A stretch of 64,000 nt of DNA, taken from the NCBI RefSeq assembly GCF_026157065.1, contig NZ_JANLGQ010000002.1, positions 372,001-436,000 of the forward strand, written 5' to 3'. The position numbers were made by a program, and so were the translations under genes. Source of the stretch: Enterococcus sp. HY326. Its GTDB lineage: Bacteria > Bacillota > Bacilli > Lactobacillales > Enterococcaceae. The notes beneath the pieces were generated by a model that saw only the letters and a program-made list of their open reading frames with translations, searched no databases and had not been told where the DNA came from. Below are positions 51,795-61,779 of this stretch, in pieces; within the stretch, counting starts at the first letter, position 1, and the number at the start of each line of letters is the position of its first letter.

Positions 51795-52571
51795 TTATTC
51801 TGCTTCTTGAATAATATCAATCCGCTCAATCGTCACATCCGTTTTCGTTCCGTTATCAGAGCCGTCATCTAAAGCGGCGATGGCATCGACAACATCCATG
51901 CCTTCAATTACTTGACCGAAAACAGTATAGCTGCCATCTCCATACGGATAGCCGCCGTTTTTATAAGCATCAAAAATGGCTGATGGATATTTTGAAGAAG
52001 ATAAGCCTTTCGTGACATCATCACTATTTTGGACAATAAAGAATTGGCTGCCATTACTGTTAGCAGCGCCGGTATTGGCCATTGATAGAGCTCCGCGAAT
52101 ATTATAAAGTTGATTTGATTTTTCAACGCCAAAGCCTTCGCCCCAAATACTTTCACCACCGGAACCAGTACCAGTTGGGTCACCGGCTTGAATCATGAAA
52201 TCATTGATCACTCGATGGAAAATAATGCCATCATAATAGCCATCTTTTGCCAGAGTCATAAAATTTTCCACGGCCTTCGGTGCTAAATCAGGAAAAAGTT
52301 TCATTTTGATTGTTCCCATGGAGGTCACCATGTCCACAACATCTTCATTGGCGGCAATTTCAGTTGTCAATTGCGGCAACTCCAAAGAGTCCAAGTCAAC
52401 AGCTTGACTGCTGCTAGCGGCTGTGCTGCTTGAGCTACTGGATGTGGCAGAGGAGCTGGCAGTGGTCTCTGACGTGCTGGAGCTGCTGCTTTCATTTGTT
52501 GAACCGCAGGCGCCTAAAAATAAAGTCAGGGCTGCGACTAACCCAAATTTCATTACTGTTTGCTTTTTCAT
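51795..52571 (-). CDS. Secreted cyclophilin-type peptidyl-prolyl isomerase (lipoprotein)
   Basis: A 258-residue extracellular lipoprotein. The signal peptide ends in LGAC with Cys22, followed by a Ser/Thr-rich linker (about 25-60) of almost only Ser, Ala and Thr. The cyclophilin domain (about 80-255) has FHRVINDFMIQAGDPTGTG, SMANTGAANSNGSQFFI and YTVFGQVIEGMDVV. It should speed proline isomerisation of exported proteins at the membrane surface. It ends at a bidirectional terminator. Confidence 0.93.
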   Translation of the reverse strand: MKKQTVMKFGLVAALTLFLGACGSTNESSSSSTSETTASSSATSSSSSSTAASSSQAVDLDSLELPQLTTEIAANEDVVDMVTSMGTIKMKLFPDLAPKAVENFMTLAKDGYYDGIIFHRVINDFMIQAGDPTGTGSGGESIWGEGFGVEKSNQLYNIRGALSMANTGAANSNGSQFFIVQNSDDVTKGLSSSKYPSAIFDAYKNGGYPYGDGSYTVFGQVIEGMDVVDAIAALDDGSDNGTKTDVTIERIDIIQEAE

Positions 52572-52715
52572 TCTTTCAATCCTTTCTTTCTACAAGTAAT
52601 ATGATAACAAACATCTAATTTTTTTCCAGAAAAATTTTTAAAGCCTTACCAAAGGTGTAGACCAATTAAATTTCCAATGCTATAATAAAGTATCTTTTAC
52701 TAGGAGGCAACAGGA

Positions 52716-53810
52716 ATGGGAAAATTAGGTATTTCAATTTATCCAGAGCGTTCAACATTTGAAAAGGATAAAGCGTATTTAGATTTAGCACATAAATATG
52801 GCTTTAAACGGGTTTTTACAAGTCTCTTACAAATCAATGATGACCAAGAAAAAGTTTTGGCTGATTTTACTGAAGTAGTCACTTATGCAAATTCTTTAGA
52901 CATGGAAGTGATGGTAGACATCAATCCAAGTTTATTTGAACAATTAGGCATCTCTTATGACGACTTATCTTTCTTTCATAAAATGGGAGCATATGGTGTT
53001 CGTCTGGATGTCGGATTCACCGGTGCCGAAGAAGCCCGCATGACGAGAAATCCTTATGGAATTAAAATTGAAATCAATATGAGCTCCGGTACAAATTACG
53101 TTGACAATATTATGAGTTATTCTCCTAATACGGATAATTTATTAGGCTCCCATAATTTTTATCCTCATCGCTATTCCGGATTGAGCTATGAACATTTTGT
53201 GTATTGTTCAGAAAAATTCCGCAAGTATAATTTAAATACAATGGCTTTTGTCAATTCCCATGCAGCAACATTTGGACCTTGGCCAACCCAAGACGGCCTT
53301 TGTTCTTTAGAGGACCATCGTGAATTGGAAATTGCGACACAGGTGAAGCATTTAGTTTTAACTGGTTTAATCGATGATATTCTAGTCGGTAATGCTTACG
53401 CTTCAGAAGCTGAATTAAAGGCGATGAATGAAGCCTTCTTTGCACCGTATCCAACGATTAAAGTGGATGTCTATGAAGACATCACCGAAAACGAACGGAT
53501 TTGCTTGTTTGATAATCTTCACAGCTATCGTGGTGATCGCTCCGCCTATATTTTGCGTTCAACGATGACGCGGGTGTATTACAAAGATAAAGATTTTCCA
53601 GCTCACAATACCCGTGATATGGAAAAAGGCGATGTCTTAATCGACAACGTCGGCTACGGGCAATACAAAGGGGAAACCCAAATTGCCTTAAAGGCCATGA
53701 AAAATGATGGCCGCGTCAATGTTGTCGGTCGGATTGCCGAGGATGAATTATTCTTATTAGACTTCTTGAAACCTTGGTCTAATTTTAAAATGATAGAAAA
53801 CCAAAAATAA
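52716..53810 (+). CDS. mupG: MupG-like (DUF871) 6-phospho-N-acetylmuramidase
   Basis: A 364-residue protein of the DUF871/MupG family, with an N-terminal TIM-barrel (GKLGISIYPERSTFEKD start, then NPYGIKIEINMSSGT) and a C-terminal cyclophilin-like domain. MupG splits MurNAc-6-phosphate-GlcNAc disaccharide taken up during cell-wall recycling. AGGAGG precedes the ATG. No murQ, murR or sugar-uptake genes lie beside it, so it may be expressed alone. Confidence 0.85.
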   Translation: MGKLGISIYPERSTFEKDKAYLDLAHKYGFKRVFTSLLQINDDQEKVLADFTEVVTYANSLDMEVMVDINPSLFEQLGISYDDLSFFHKMGAYGVRLDVGFTGAEEARMTRNPYGIKIEINMSSGTNYVDNIMSYSPNTDNLLGSHNFYPHRYSGLSYEHFVYCSEKFRKYNLNTMAFVNSHAATFGPWPTQDGLCSLEDHRELEIATQVKHLVLTGLIDDILVGNAYASEAELKAMNEAFFAPYPTIKVDVYEDITENERICLFDNLHSYRGDRSAYILRSTMTRVYYKDKDFPAHNTRDMEKGDVLIDNVGYGQYKGETQIALKAMKNDGRVNVVGRIAEDELFLLDFLKPWSNFKMIENQK

Positions 53811-53819
53811 ACTAGCAGT

Positions 53820-53868
53820 AAGAGTCTGGGAAAGTTTTGTTAAAACGAAACTTTCTTAGGCTCTTTTT
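53820..53868 (+). terminator. Terminator of the mupG-like gene
   Basis: AAGAG with CTCTT and GAAAGTTT with AAACTTTC form a stem with a small internal mismatch, followed by five T residues. Confidence 0.8.
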
Positions 53869-54024
53869 ACGTTAAGAAAAAAATGAAGCCAGCTTTTCTT
53901 TTAAAAATGGCTATTTCCAGTCAATTTATTCCCATTGCCTGAGAATCTTTGTTAAAATAGTGAAGAATATGGCTAGCACTTTCAGTCAAAATTGAAATAA
54001 CTTATCAGAAACGGAGTTCACCAA

Positions 54025-56670
54025 ATGACAAAGAAAAAATTATTATTAGTGGATGGCAACAGTGTCGCATTTCGCGCTTTTTTTGCTCTGCACAATTCAC
54101 TTGATCGTTTCGTAAATAAAAACGGCTTACATACAAATGCCATCTACGCCTTCCATAATATGTTTGACAATATTATGACCAAAGAACAACCGACCCATGT
54201 TTTAGTCGCCTTTGATGCAGGCAAGACCACCTTTAGAACAGAAATGTATGGCGAGTACAAAGCGGGGCGGGCTAAAACGCCAGGAGAATTTAAAGAACAG
54301 CTGCCTTACATCCGGGAAATGCTGACTGGTCTTGGTGCTAAATATTATGAACTGCCTAATTATGAAGCCGATGATATTATCGGCACCTTGGCAACCCAAG
54401 CGCCGAAGGATGAGTTTGAAGTGGTCATTGTTTCCGGTGACCGAGATTTAACACAACTAGCCACCGATGATATTCGTGTGGAGGTGACAGTCAAAGGTGT
54501 CAGCGAAATCGAATCCTACACACCAGAGCATATCGCTGAAAAATATGACGGCTTGACGCCTCAGCAAATTATTGACATGAAGGGATTAGCAGGTGATGCC
54601 TCTGACAATATTCCTGGTGTGACCAAAGTTGGCGAGAAGACCGCAATCAAATTGCTGAATCAATTTGGAACAGTCGAAGGCATTTATCAGCACATTGATG
54701 AACTAAAGCCGAGTAAAATGAAAGAAAATCTGATTCATGATAAAGAGCAGGCCCTACTTTCAAAAAAACTGGCTACGATTGATGTCGATGCACCAGTGAC
54801 GGTTACCCTTGATGAAACAGTCTATCAAGGTAAAGACTTAGAAAAATTAGTGCCCTTTTTTAAGGAAATGGACTTCAAACAATTTTTGACCAAGCTAGAT
54901 GTTCCTGAAGAGGCCAAAGATTTAGAAGATGTCTTATTTGAAGTGGTGGATGAATTTTCTGCTGAGATGTTTACCTCAGAACAGGCCTTATACGTTGAAA
55001 TGCTGACGGATAATTATCACACCGCTGACATTGTCGGTGTTGCTTGGGGCACCAAGAAGAAAGTTTATGTGACTAACAATCCGGCACTGTATGAAAATGA
55101 GCATTTTTTAAAGTGGTTAACAGATGAAAATCAGTTGAAATTTGTTTATGACGCTAAACGGACCTATGTCTCACTGACCCGTATGGCTGCCCGAGCTCAA
55201 GGTTTGGATTTTGATGTCTTATTAGCGGCCTACTTGTTAGATACAAATGACAACAGCAATGATATTGAAGGTGTCGCCCATCATTATGGCTACACAGAAA
55301 TTGAATCAGACGATGCCGTTTATGGTAAAGGCGCCAAAAAAGGACTGCCAGCAGATGACGAAGTCTTTTTCGCTCATTTGGCCCGCAAGATTGGTGCCAT
55401 TCACTTTTTAACCCCTAAACTGACAGAGGAGCTAACAGAAAAAAATCAGTGGCAACTCTTTACTGAAATGGAATTACCGCTATCAAAAATTTTAGCAGAA
55501 ATGGAAATGACTGGCATCACCGTCGACGCTAGCCGCCTACAGGAAATGCGGGTCGAATTTAGTCAGCGGCTGAAAGAAATCGAAGAAAAAATCTTTGCGG
55601 AAGCCGGCGAAGAATTTAATTTGAACTCGCCAAAGCAATTAGGTGTGATTCTCTTTGAAAAAATGGGCTTGCCGGTCATTAAAAAAACCAAAACCGGCTA
55701 TTCTACGGCGGTTGATGTTTTAGAACAGTTGCGGGAACAAGCGCCCATCGTCGATGATATTTTGACTTATCGTCAGATTGCCAAAATTCAATCAACTTAT
55801 GTGGAGGGCCTATTAAAAGTAATCGCGACCGACGGCAAAGTCCATACACGCTATATTCAAACCTTGACTCAAACCGGTCGTTTGAGTTCAGTGGATCCGA
55901 ATTTGCAAAATATCCCGATTCGTTTAGAAGAAGGCCGCAAGATTCGTCAAGCCTTTGTTCCGAGTGGAAAAAATTGGCTGATTTATTCTTCCGATTATTC
56001 ACAAATTGAGCTGCGAGTCTTGGCCCATATTTCCAACGATGAGCATTTGAAAGCGGCTTTTGTGGAGGGGCAAGACATTCATACGAGTACAGCGATGCGA
56101 GTCTTTGGGATTGAAAAACCTGAAGAGGTGACAGCTAACATGCGTCGCCAAGCCAAGGCGGTCAACTTCGGCATCGTTTACGGCATTTCCGATTATGGTT
56201 TATCGCAGAATCTAGGAATTTCCCGTAAAGAAGCCCAACAATATATTGACACGTATTTTGATCGCTATCCCGGAGTTAAAAAATACATGGAAGAAATTGT
56301 CAGAGAAGCCAAAGACAAAGGCTATGTTGAAACTTTATATCATCGCCGCCGTTATTTGGCAGACATTAATTCCCGTAATTATAATTTGCGCTCCTTTGCC
56401 GAGCGGACTGCGATCAACACGCCAATTCAAGGTAGTGCTGCCGATATTTTAAAAATTGCGATGGTCCAGTTGGCAAAAGAATTGCAGCAGGCAGACTTAA
56501 AGGCGACCATGCTGTTACAAGTTCATGATGAATTAGTCTTTGAAGTTCCTGAAGATGAATTGGACAAATTAGATAAATTAGTCCGCAACGTAATGGAAAA
56601 CGCAGTCGAATTGTCAGTGCCGCTTTTAGCCGATAGCAACTGGGGCAAGACTTGGTACGAAGCAAAATAG
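54025..56670 (+). CDS. polA: DNA polymerase I
   Basis: An 881-residue polymerase for gap repair and Okazaki-fragment processing. The 5'-3' exonuclease domain (1 to about 290) has LLVDGNSVAFRAFFAL and YEADDIIGT. The central 3'-5' exonuclease domain is degenerate, without the usual D-x-E pair, as in many Firmicutes. The polymerase domain (about 470-881) has SSDYSQIELRVLAH, RRQAKAVNFGIVYGIS and VHDELVFE. It is followed after 30 bases by mutM and coaE, a common repair cluster. Confidence 0.97.
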   Translation: MTKKKLLLVDGNSVAFRAFFALHNSLDRFVNKNGLHTNAIYAFHNMFDNIMTKEQPTHVLVAFDAGKTTFRTEMYGEYKAGRAKTPGEFKEQLPYIREMLTGLGAKYYELPNYEADDIIGTLATQAPKDEFEVVIVSGDRDLTQLATDDIRVEVTVKGVSEIESYTPEHIAEKYDGLTPQQIIDMKGLAGDASDNIPGVTKVGEKTAIKLLNQFGTVEGIYQHIDELKPSKMKENLIHDKEQALLSKKLATIDVDAPVTVTLDETVYQGKDLEKLVPFFKEMDFKQFLTKLDVPEEAKDLEDVLFEVVDEFSAEMFTSEQALYVEMLTDNYHTADIVGVAWGTKKKVYVTNNPALYENEHFLKWLTDENQLKFVYDAKRTYVSLTRMAARAQGLDFDVLLAAYLLDTNDNSNDIEGVAHHYGYTEIESDDAVYGKGAKKGLPADDEVFFAHLARKIGAIHFLTPKLTEELTEKNQWQLFTEMELPLSKILAEMEMTGITVDASRLQEMRVEFSQRLKEIEEKIFAEAGEEFNLNSPKQLGVILFEKMGLPVIKKTKTGYSTAVDVLEQLREQAPIVDDILTYRQIAKIQSTYVEGLLKVIATDGKVHTRYIQTLTQTGRLSSVDPNLQNIPIRLEEGRKIRQAFVPSGKNWLIYSSDYSQIELRVLAHISNDEHLKAAFVEGQDIHTSTAMRVFGIEKPEEVTANMRRQAKAVNFGIVYGISDYGLSQNLGISRKEAQQYIDTYFDRYPGVKKYMEEIVREAKDKGYVETLYHRRRYLADINSRNYNLRSFAERTAINTPIQGSAADILKIAMVQLAKELQQADLKATMLLQVHDELVFEVPEDELDKLDKLVRNVMENAVELSVPLLADSNWGKTWYEAK

Positions 56671-56700
56671 TTTTTATTTTAGATAGAGAAGGTGCGAACG

Positions 56701-57543
56701 ATGCCGGAATTACCAGAGGTTGAAACCGTCAGAAAAGGTTTGGTTCAGTTAGTCAAGGACAAGACCATTCAGCGGGTCGAAATTTTTTGGCCGCGGATTA
56801 TTGAAAATCCTGAGGTGCCGATTTTTGCAGCAGAATTAGCCAACGAAACAATTCATGACGTTCAGCGGCGAGGCAAGTTTTTAATCTTCAAACTGGACCA
56901 TTGGGATTTGATTTCCCATTTAAGAATGGAAGGCAAGTACGAATTTTTCCCAGCTGACGCACCGCTGACAAAACATACCCACGTCGTGTTTCATTTTACA
57001 GACGGCAGCCAGCTGCACTATCATGATGTTCGCAAATTTGGCCGCATGACCTTAGTAGCCAAGGATCAAAGTAATACTTATAAAGGTATAATGCAGTTGG
57101 GGCCAGAGCCTTTACCGGATTTATTCACCTTAGCCGATTTTACGACAGGATTAAAAAAATCCAGCAAAGCAATCAAACCGCTGCTGCTAGATCAAAAATT
57201 AGTCACCGGCTTAGGTAATATTTACGTGGACGAAGCACTTTGGGAAGCGCAAATTCATCCAGAACAGCCGGCCAACACCTTGAAGAAAAAAGAAATTGAA
57301 ATTTTGTGCTTAGCCATCATTGATGTATTAGGTCGAGCGGTGGCAGCTGGCGGCACTACAATTCGTTCTTATCTCAATGCCTTAGGTGAAGCAGGGAAAT
57401 TTCAACTCTCATTAAATGTTTACGGGCAAACAGGTCAGCCTTGTCCTCGTTGTCAAACGCCGATTGTCAAAATTAAGGTCGCTCAAAGGGGCACGCACTT
57501 TTGCCCCCATTGCCAAGTTTTGAAAGTGAGGGGCAGAAAATGA
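56701..57543 (+). CDS. mutM: Formamidopyrimidine-DNA glycosylase
   Basis: A 280-residue base-excision enzyme removing 8-oxoguanine and ring-opened purines. All catalytic features are present: M-P-E-L-P-E with nucleophile Pro2 after Met removal, RRGKFL with the conserved Lys, H2TH GLGNIYVDEALWEAQIHP, and the C-terminal zinc finger CPRC...QRGTHFCPHC. The ATG at 56701 is chosen because Pro must follow it and AGAAGG lies upstream. Its stop overlaps the coaE start (ATGA). Confidence 0.97.
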   Translation: MPELPEVETVRKGLVQLVKDKTIQRVEIFWPRIIENPEVPIFAAELANETIHDVQRRGKFLIFKLDHWDLISHLRMEGKYEFFPADAPLTKHTHVVFHFTDGSQLHYHDVRKFGRMTLVAKDQSNTYKGIMQLGPEPLPDLFTLADFTTGLKKSSKAIKPLLLDQKLVTGLGNIYVDEALWEAQIHPEQPANTLKKKEIEILCLAIIDVLGRAVAAGGTTIRSYLNALGEAGKFQLSLNVYGQTGQPCPRCQTPIVKIKVAQRGTHFCPHCQVLKVRGRK

Positions 57544-58139
57544 GCTTTGTTTTAGGAATCACCGGCGGCATCGCCACCGGAAAAAGTACGGTGGTCAATA
57601 TTTTTCGCCGGTTTGATTTTCCGATTGTTGACGGAGATGTTGTCGCTAGAAAAGTGGTGAAGCCGCAAACTGAAGGGCTTCAGGAGGTTGTTGCAGAATT
57701 TGGTACAGAAATATTAAATACCGACCACAGCCTTAATCGCAAAGCCTTAGGTAGAATTGTCTTTTCCGATGACCAGCGGCGCCGGCGGTTAAATGAAATC
57801 TTAAATCCTTTTATCCGACAACAAATTTTAGCCGAAATTGCTGCTGGAAAATTAAGTAGCCCACTGGTGATTGTCGACGTGCCTTTATTATACGAAGGCC
57901 ATTACGAGCATTATATGGATGCGGTGGCGGTAGTCTATTTACCAGAAGAAATCCAAGTGCAGCGACTCATGCTCAGAGATGGTTTTGATATGGCAACCGC
58001 TGAAACTAGAATCCATGCCCAGATGTCAATTGAAGAAAAAAAAGCGCGGGCCAATATTATTTTTGACAATCAAGGTTCACCCGCAGAAACCGAAAAACAA
58101 GTTATCGATTGGTTAAAAAACAACGACTTTATCCGCTGA
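57540..58139 (+). CDS. coaE: Dephospho-CoA kinase
   Basis: A 199-residue P-loop kinase for the last step of coenzyme A synthesis. Walker A is GITGGIATGKST near residue 6, DGDVVARKV follows, and VIVDVPLLYE is the lid region. The ATG at 57540 overlaps the mutM stop by four bases, so the two are coupled. The same mutM-coaE pair is common in Firmicutes. Confidence 0.95.
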   Translation: MSFVLGITGGIATGKSTVVNIFRRFDFPIVDGDVVARKVVKPQTEGLQEVVAEFGTEILNTDHSLNRKALGRIVFSDDQRRRRLNEILNPFIRQQILAEIAAGKLSSPLVIVDVPLLYEGHYEHYMDAVAVVYLPEEIQVQRLMLRDGFDMATAETRIHAQMSIEEKKARANIIFDNQGSPAETEKQVIDWLKNNDFIR

Positions 58140-58300
58140 TTCAATCATGTTATAATAATAGACAAGAAAGAAATGATTGTTATATTATTGAGGGATTGAA
58201 ATCTGCCAGAGCAAAGGTTGAGTTAAAAAAATTAATTGAATTTTTTACAAAACCAGTTTGCTTGAGCATTTTTTCAAACTCAATTTGAGGAGGAAATCGG

Positions 58301-58771
58301 ATGCGTTGTCCAAAATGTCAACACAATAATTCACGGGTTATTGACAGCCGTCAAACAGATGACGGTCGCACGATTCGCCGTCGCCGTGAATGCGAAAACT
58401 GCGGCTTTCGTTTTACTACCTTTGAACGAATTGAAGCAGCACCGTTACTAGTAGTGAAGAAAAATGGTTCTCGAGAAGAATTTAATCGTGATAAAATCCT
58501 GCGGGGGTTGATTCGCTCTGCTGAAAAGCGCCCGGTTGCGATGGAACAGATGGAACAGGTTGTCGATGATGTTGAAAATCGGGTTCGTTCGCTTGGTGAA
58601 AATGAAGTCTCGACCAATTTAATTGGTGAATACGTAATGGAAAATCTAGTCAACTTAGACGAAATCGCCTATATTCGTTTTGCCAGTGTCTATCGGCAAT
58701 TTAAAGACATGTCAGTATTTTTAAAAGAACTACAAGAAATCGTCGACAAAGCCAAAAATGGAGACGAGTAA
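58301..58771 (+). CDS. nrdR: Transcriptional repressor NrdR
   Basis: A 156-residue regulator of ribonucleotide reductase genes. The N-terminal zinc ribbon has CPKC (residues 3-6) and CENC, then GFRFTTFE. An ATP-cone domain (about 50-140) senses ATP and dATP. AGGAGG precedes the ATG. It heads the conserved nrdR-dnaB-dnaI run. The 161-bp spacer upstream has a TATAAT element at 58151-58156 flanked by CAATCAT/ATGATTG repeats. Confidence 0.96.
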   Translation: MRCPKCQHNNSRVIDSRQTDDGRTIRRRRECENCGFRFTTFERIEAAPLLVVKKNGSREEFNRDKILRGLIRSAEKRPVAMEQMEQVVDDVENRVRSLGENEVSTNLIGEYVMENLVNLDEIAYIRFASVYRQFKDMSVFLKELQEIVDKAKNGDE

Positions 58772-58783
58772 GGAGGGGTTGCC

Positions 58784-60178
58784 GTGGAAAATGCTTGGGA
58801 TGAAGTCTTACCAAAATATTTATTTCAAGTGGGCAAACAATTGCCTTTAGGTGATCGCAGTCAGGAAACCCTTGTGCAATTGTATCAGCCGATTATCGGT
58901 GCCTCCGCTTTAGCCTTGTATTTTTCCTTTTTAGGAGAAATAAAATGGCAGTATGGTCTAAGTGAGATTGCCCTCCATGCCGATCTACTGACGGATTTAA
59001 ATGTTGGTCTGCAATTATTTTTTGAAGACCGCCAAAAATTAGAAGCGATTGGCTTATTAAAAAGCTATTACCAAGAAGATGCCCAATTGGGCCGCAAGTA
59101 TCTTTATGAATTGCAGGAACCTTTAACGCCGGAAGCTTTCCTACAAGATAGTCTTTTGCATTTTCTTTTGAAGGAATATGTTAGTGAAACGAAATATGAG
59201 CGCCTCCTGCAGCGCTTCAAACCAAAAACTTTGGATACTACTGGTTTTCAGGAGGTCACTAAAAAATTTAAGCAAATTTATTCCTTTAATGAAAGCCGTT
59301 TTTCAGAAAACTTTGGCAGGCTTGAAGAAAGCGCTGCTGACTTTTCTCTGGAGAGTCCGCCGGGAATTGAGCAAGGTGAGGATTTGGATTGGCAGTTAAT
59401 CGAAGCCAACTTAGCTCGTTTAGGTGTGACCACTTCTTTAACAGCTGAGGAAAAGCAAGATATTTTTGTTCATCATGTGATGTATGGCTATGAAGAAATC
59501 GAACTTAGTGAACTGTTAGCCAGAACCTCTAATTTAACGGAACAAAAAATTTCCTTAAAAGATTTTCATAAGGCTGTCCGTCAAGCAGCACAAACAATGC
59601 CTGTCATGAAAAAAAATACTGATGATACTCCATTAACTGAGCCGCAAATCAAGCTAAGCGAGACAGATCAGAAAATTCGTCGGGAAAATACACTTAAGGC
59701 AGAGGGCTTTTCACCGCAAGATATCGAATTAATCAAAGAAGCAGAGCTCTATCCGCCGATGACTTATTTTCAAGCCTTGAAGGAAGCCAAAGGCGGTTTT
59801 ATCGGCGATCCTGAGGTTTGGATTGTTAAAAATTTGGTGGATCGCTCCGGTTTACCGGCAGCGGTCGTCAATATTTTAATTCACTATGTGTTGGTTGCTA
59901 AAAATGCACCAGTGTTAAATGGCACCTACGTGAATTCGATAGCCAATGAATGGGCCCAAAGCGGCATTAAAACGCCGGAAGCGGCTTTAAAACATGCCCG
60001 GGATTTGAATAATAAGCCGAAACAAACCAAAAATTATCGCAATACTAATCGCAAAGTGCGCAGGGAAAAGGTCCCAGAGTGGATGAATCAAAAAACCTTA
60101 CCAGAGGCGCAAATTGCCCCAGAGCGCCAAGCGGAATTAGATGAAATGCTGAAAGACTTTTTGAAGGAAGGTGACTAG
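58784..60178 (+). CDS. dnaB: Replication initiation/membrane attachment protein DnaB
   Basis: A 464-residue Firmicute DnaB, a loader that works with DnaD and DnaI to place the replicative helicase at the origin. It is not the DnaB helicase of enteric bacteria. The N-terminal winged-helix region and the C-terminal DnaB_2 domain (PPMTYFQALKEAKGGFIGDPE near 320, ILIHYVLVAKN) are recognisable. A GTG start follows AAGGAGGGG. dnaI starts two bases after its stop. Confidence 0.94.
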   Translation: MENAWDEVLPKYLFQVGKQLPLGDRSQETLVQLYQPIIGASALALYFSFLGEIKWQYGLSEIALHADLLTDLNVGLQLFFEDRQKLEAIGLLKSYYQEDAQLGRKYLYELQEPLTPEAFLQDSLLHFLLKEYVSETKYERLLQRFKPKTLDTTGFQEVTKKFKQIYSFNESRFSENFGRLEESAADFSLESPPGIEQGEDLDWQLIEANLARLGVTTSLTAEEKQDIFVHHVMYGYEEIELSELLARTSNLTEQKISLKDFHKAVRQAAQTMPVMKKNTDDTPLTEPQIKLSETDQKIRRENTLKAEGFSPQDIELIKEAELYPPMTYFQALKEAKGGFIGDPEVWIVKNLVDRSGLPAAVVNILIHYVLVAKNAPVLNGTYVNSIANEWAQSGIKTPEAALKHARDLNNKPKQTKNYRNTNRKVRREKVPEWMNQKTLPEAQIAPERQAELDEMLKDFLKEGD

Positions 60179-60180
60179 CC

Positions 60181-61107
60181 ATGGAGGATATGGGAAAAGA
60201 ATTGTCACAAATTATTCGCAAAGGAAATTACCAGGACAAATTAGCGGAAATGGTTCAAAAAGTTTTACAAGATCCAGATGTCGCAGCCTTTATCGCAGAG
60301 CATCGTGATCAGCTCACCGATGCTGATATCGAAAAAAGTTACGCAAAGCTCTATGAATTTGTTCAAGAAAAACGCAAATACCAATTAAATGATCCCACAA
60401 TGATTGCTCCGGGCTACGAACCGCAGCTGGCGATGAATTTTCATTTTATCGATGTGACGTATGTGCCAACGGAAGCCTTGATGGCCCGTAAGCGGGAGGA
60501 AGAAATCCGCAGTCGCGTGCGGGCAGTGGATATGCCAAAAGATATTCAAGATGCCTCCATCGCCAATTTTGATCGTGACACCGAAAGAAGTGCTGCGCTG
60601 ATTGAAGCGATGACCTTTATCAATGAGTTTGTTGCTACACCCAAAGATTTTCATAAAGGCCTGTATTTAGTGGGAGATTTTGGTGTTGGCAAAACTTATT
60701 TATTAGGTGCCATTGCCCATGAGTTAGCTGTCAGAGGGTTTGAAACAACACTAGTTCACTTTCCGACCTTCACAGTGGAGATGAAACAAGCAATCGGTAA
60801 TGATTCTGTTGGACCAAAATTAGACGCTGTAAAAAGAGCGCCGATTTTAATGCTGGATGACGTTGGGGCTGATTCAATGAGCCCTTGGATTCGTGATGAA
60901 GTATTTGGTGTCATTTTACAGCATCGGATGCAGGAGCAATTACCAACCTTCTTTTCTTCCAACTTTAACTTAACGGAGTTTGAAGAACACCTCAGCGTCT
61001 CACAAAAAGGTGATGAGGAACCAATCAAAGCCAAACGGATTATGGAACGGGTCCGCTACCTCACAAAAGAGGTGTGGATGTCCGGTCGCAATCGCCGTCA
61101 CGGTTAA
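60181..61107 (+). CDS. dnaI: Primosomal protein DnaI (helicase loader)
   Basis: A 308-residue AAA+ ATPase that delivers the replicative helicase. The N-terminal DnaI domain (about 1-110) precedes Walker A GDFGVGKTYLLG near residue 163, Walker B ILMLDDVGAD and the sensor region FFSSNFNLTEFE. AAGGTGA lies 7-8 bases before the ATG. The gene is closed by the terminator at 61134-61182. Confidence 0.95.
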   Translation: MEDMGKELSQIIRKGNYQDKLAEMVQKVLQDPDVAAFIAEHRDQLTDADIEKSYAKLYEFVQEKRKYQLNDPTMIAPGYEPQLAMNFHFIDVTYVPTEALMARKREEEIRSRVRAVDMPKDIQDASIANFDRDTERSAALIEAMTFINEFVATPKDFHKGLYLVGDFGVGKTYLLGAIAHELAVRGFETTLVHFPTFTVEMKQAIGNDSVGPKLDAVKRAPILMLDDVGADSMSPWIRDEVFGVILQHRMQEQLPTFFSSNFNLTEFEEHLSVSQKGDEEPIKAKRIMERVRYLTKEVWMSGRNRRHG

Positions 61108-61133
61108 AAATTTGCTATTTCTTTTAGATAATA

Positions 61134-61182
61134 AAAAGCCCTGTTAACGTTAGATTTTTAGTCTAAGGTTGACAGGGCTTTT
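61134..61182. terminator. Terminator between dnaI and the B6 locus
   Basis: AAAAGCCCTGT pairs with ACAGGGCTTTT, and AACGTTAGA with TCTAAGGTT (one G-U) inside it. A and T runs on both sides allow bidirectional use. Confidence 0.85.
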
Positions 61183-61201
61183 ACAACTATCCAGTAAATT
61201 A

Positions 61202-61768
61202 TTATTTAGAATCATGGGCTGGTCGATCAGATGACCCTAAGACGGTCCCCATGATTTTTTTCAATGGAAAATAAACTAGCGAAACAATCACGATTGTCAT
61301 AATCACATTGATTAATGAGGCTGGGAGTTTGGTAGCAGCACTGGTGAAGGCAACTGGCAAAGACGAACCGGCAATTAAAAAGGTAACGGTATTTTTCAGC
61401 TGTGTCATAATTAGTTTGGCAATCCCGGTGACGACACCAACGCCCATCACTTGCCAGACATTCGTCAAATTCTTTTTGAAAAATAGAATTGCTAGAGCTG
61501 CTGCTCCGCCGACGATAAAACTTTCCAAAAGAAAATAAGGCGCTTCAGTTGCATAACCACTGAGAATATCAAAAATGAAAAAGCCTAAACCACCAGCTAA
61601 CGCACCTCTTTTATAGCCGATTAAAAGCACCGCCAATAATAAAACGGCATTGCCCAGATGGACAAAGGCGCCTGTCGGCATTGGAATCCGAATATTGGTA
61701 CCGATAACGGTCAACGCAGCAAATAGCGCGACTAAAATAATACTTCTTAAACGTGAATTTTTTATCAT
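61202..61768 (-). CDS. ECF transporter S-component, probably vitamin B6
   Basis: A 188-residue membrane protein with about six helices and the A-x3-A helix (LVALFAALTVIGT) that contacts the ECF T-subunit. It ends in a basic cytosolic tail. S-components capture a vitamin and depend on a shared energising module encoded elsewhere. It lies downstream of pdxK, 11 bases away, and both are divergent from a PdxR-type regulator, so pyridoxine or a relative is the likely substrate (PdxU-like). A thiamine precursor is the main alternative. Confidence 0.78.
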   Translation of the reverse strand: MIKNSRLRSIILVALFAALTVIGTNIRIPMPTGAFVHLGNAVLLLAVLLIGYKRGALAGGLGFFIFDILSGYATEAPYFLLESFIVGGAAALAILFFKKNLTNVWQVMGVGVVTGIAKLIMTQLKNTVTFLIAGSSLPVAFTSAATKLPASLINVIMTIVIVSLVYFPLKKIMGTVLGSSDRPAHDSK

Positions 61769-61779
61769 AATTTACTCCT

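Noticed and set aside
53820-53868. Regulatory leader for polA
   Set aside because: The hairpin follows the mupG stop directly and has a T tail, so it is an ordinary terminator; polA starts more than 150 bases later.
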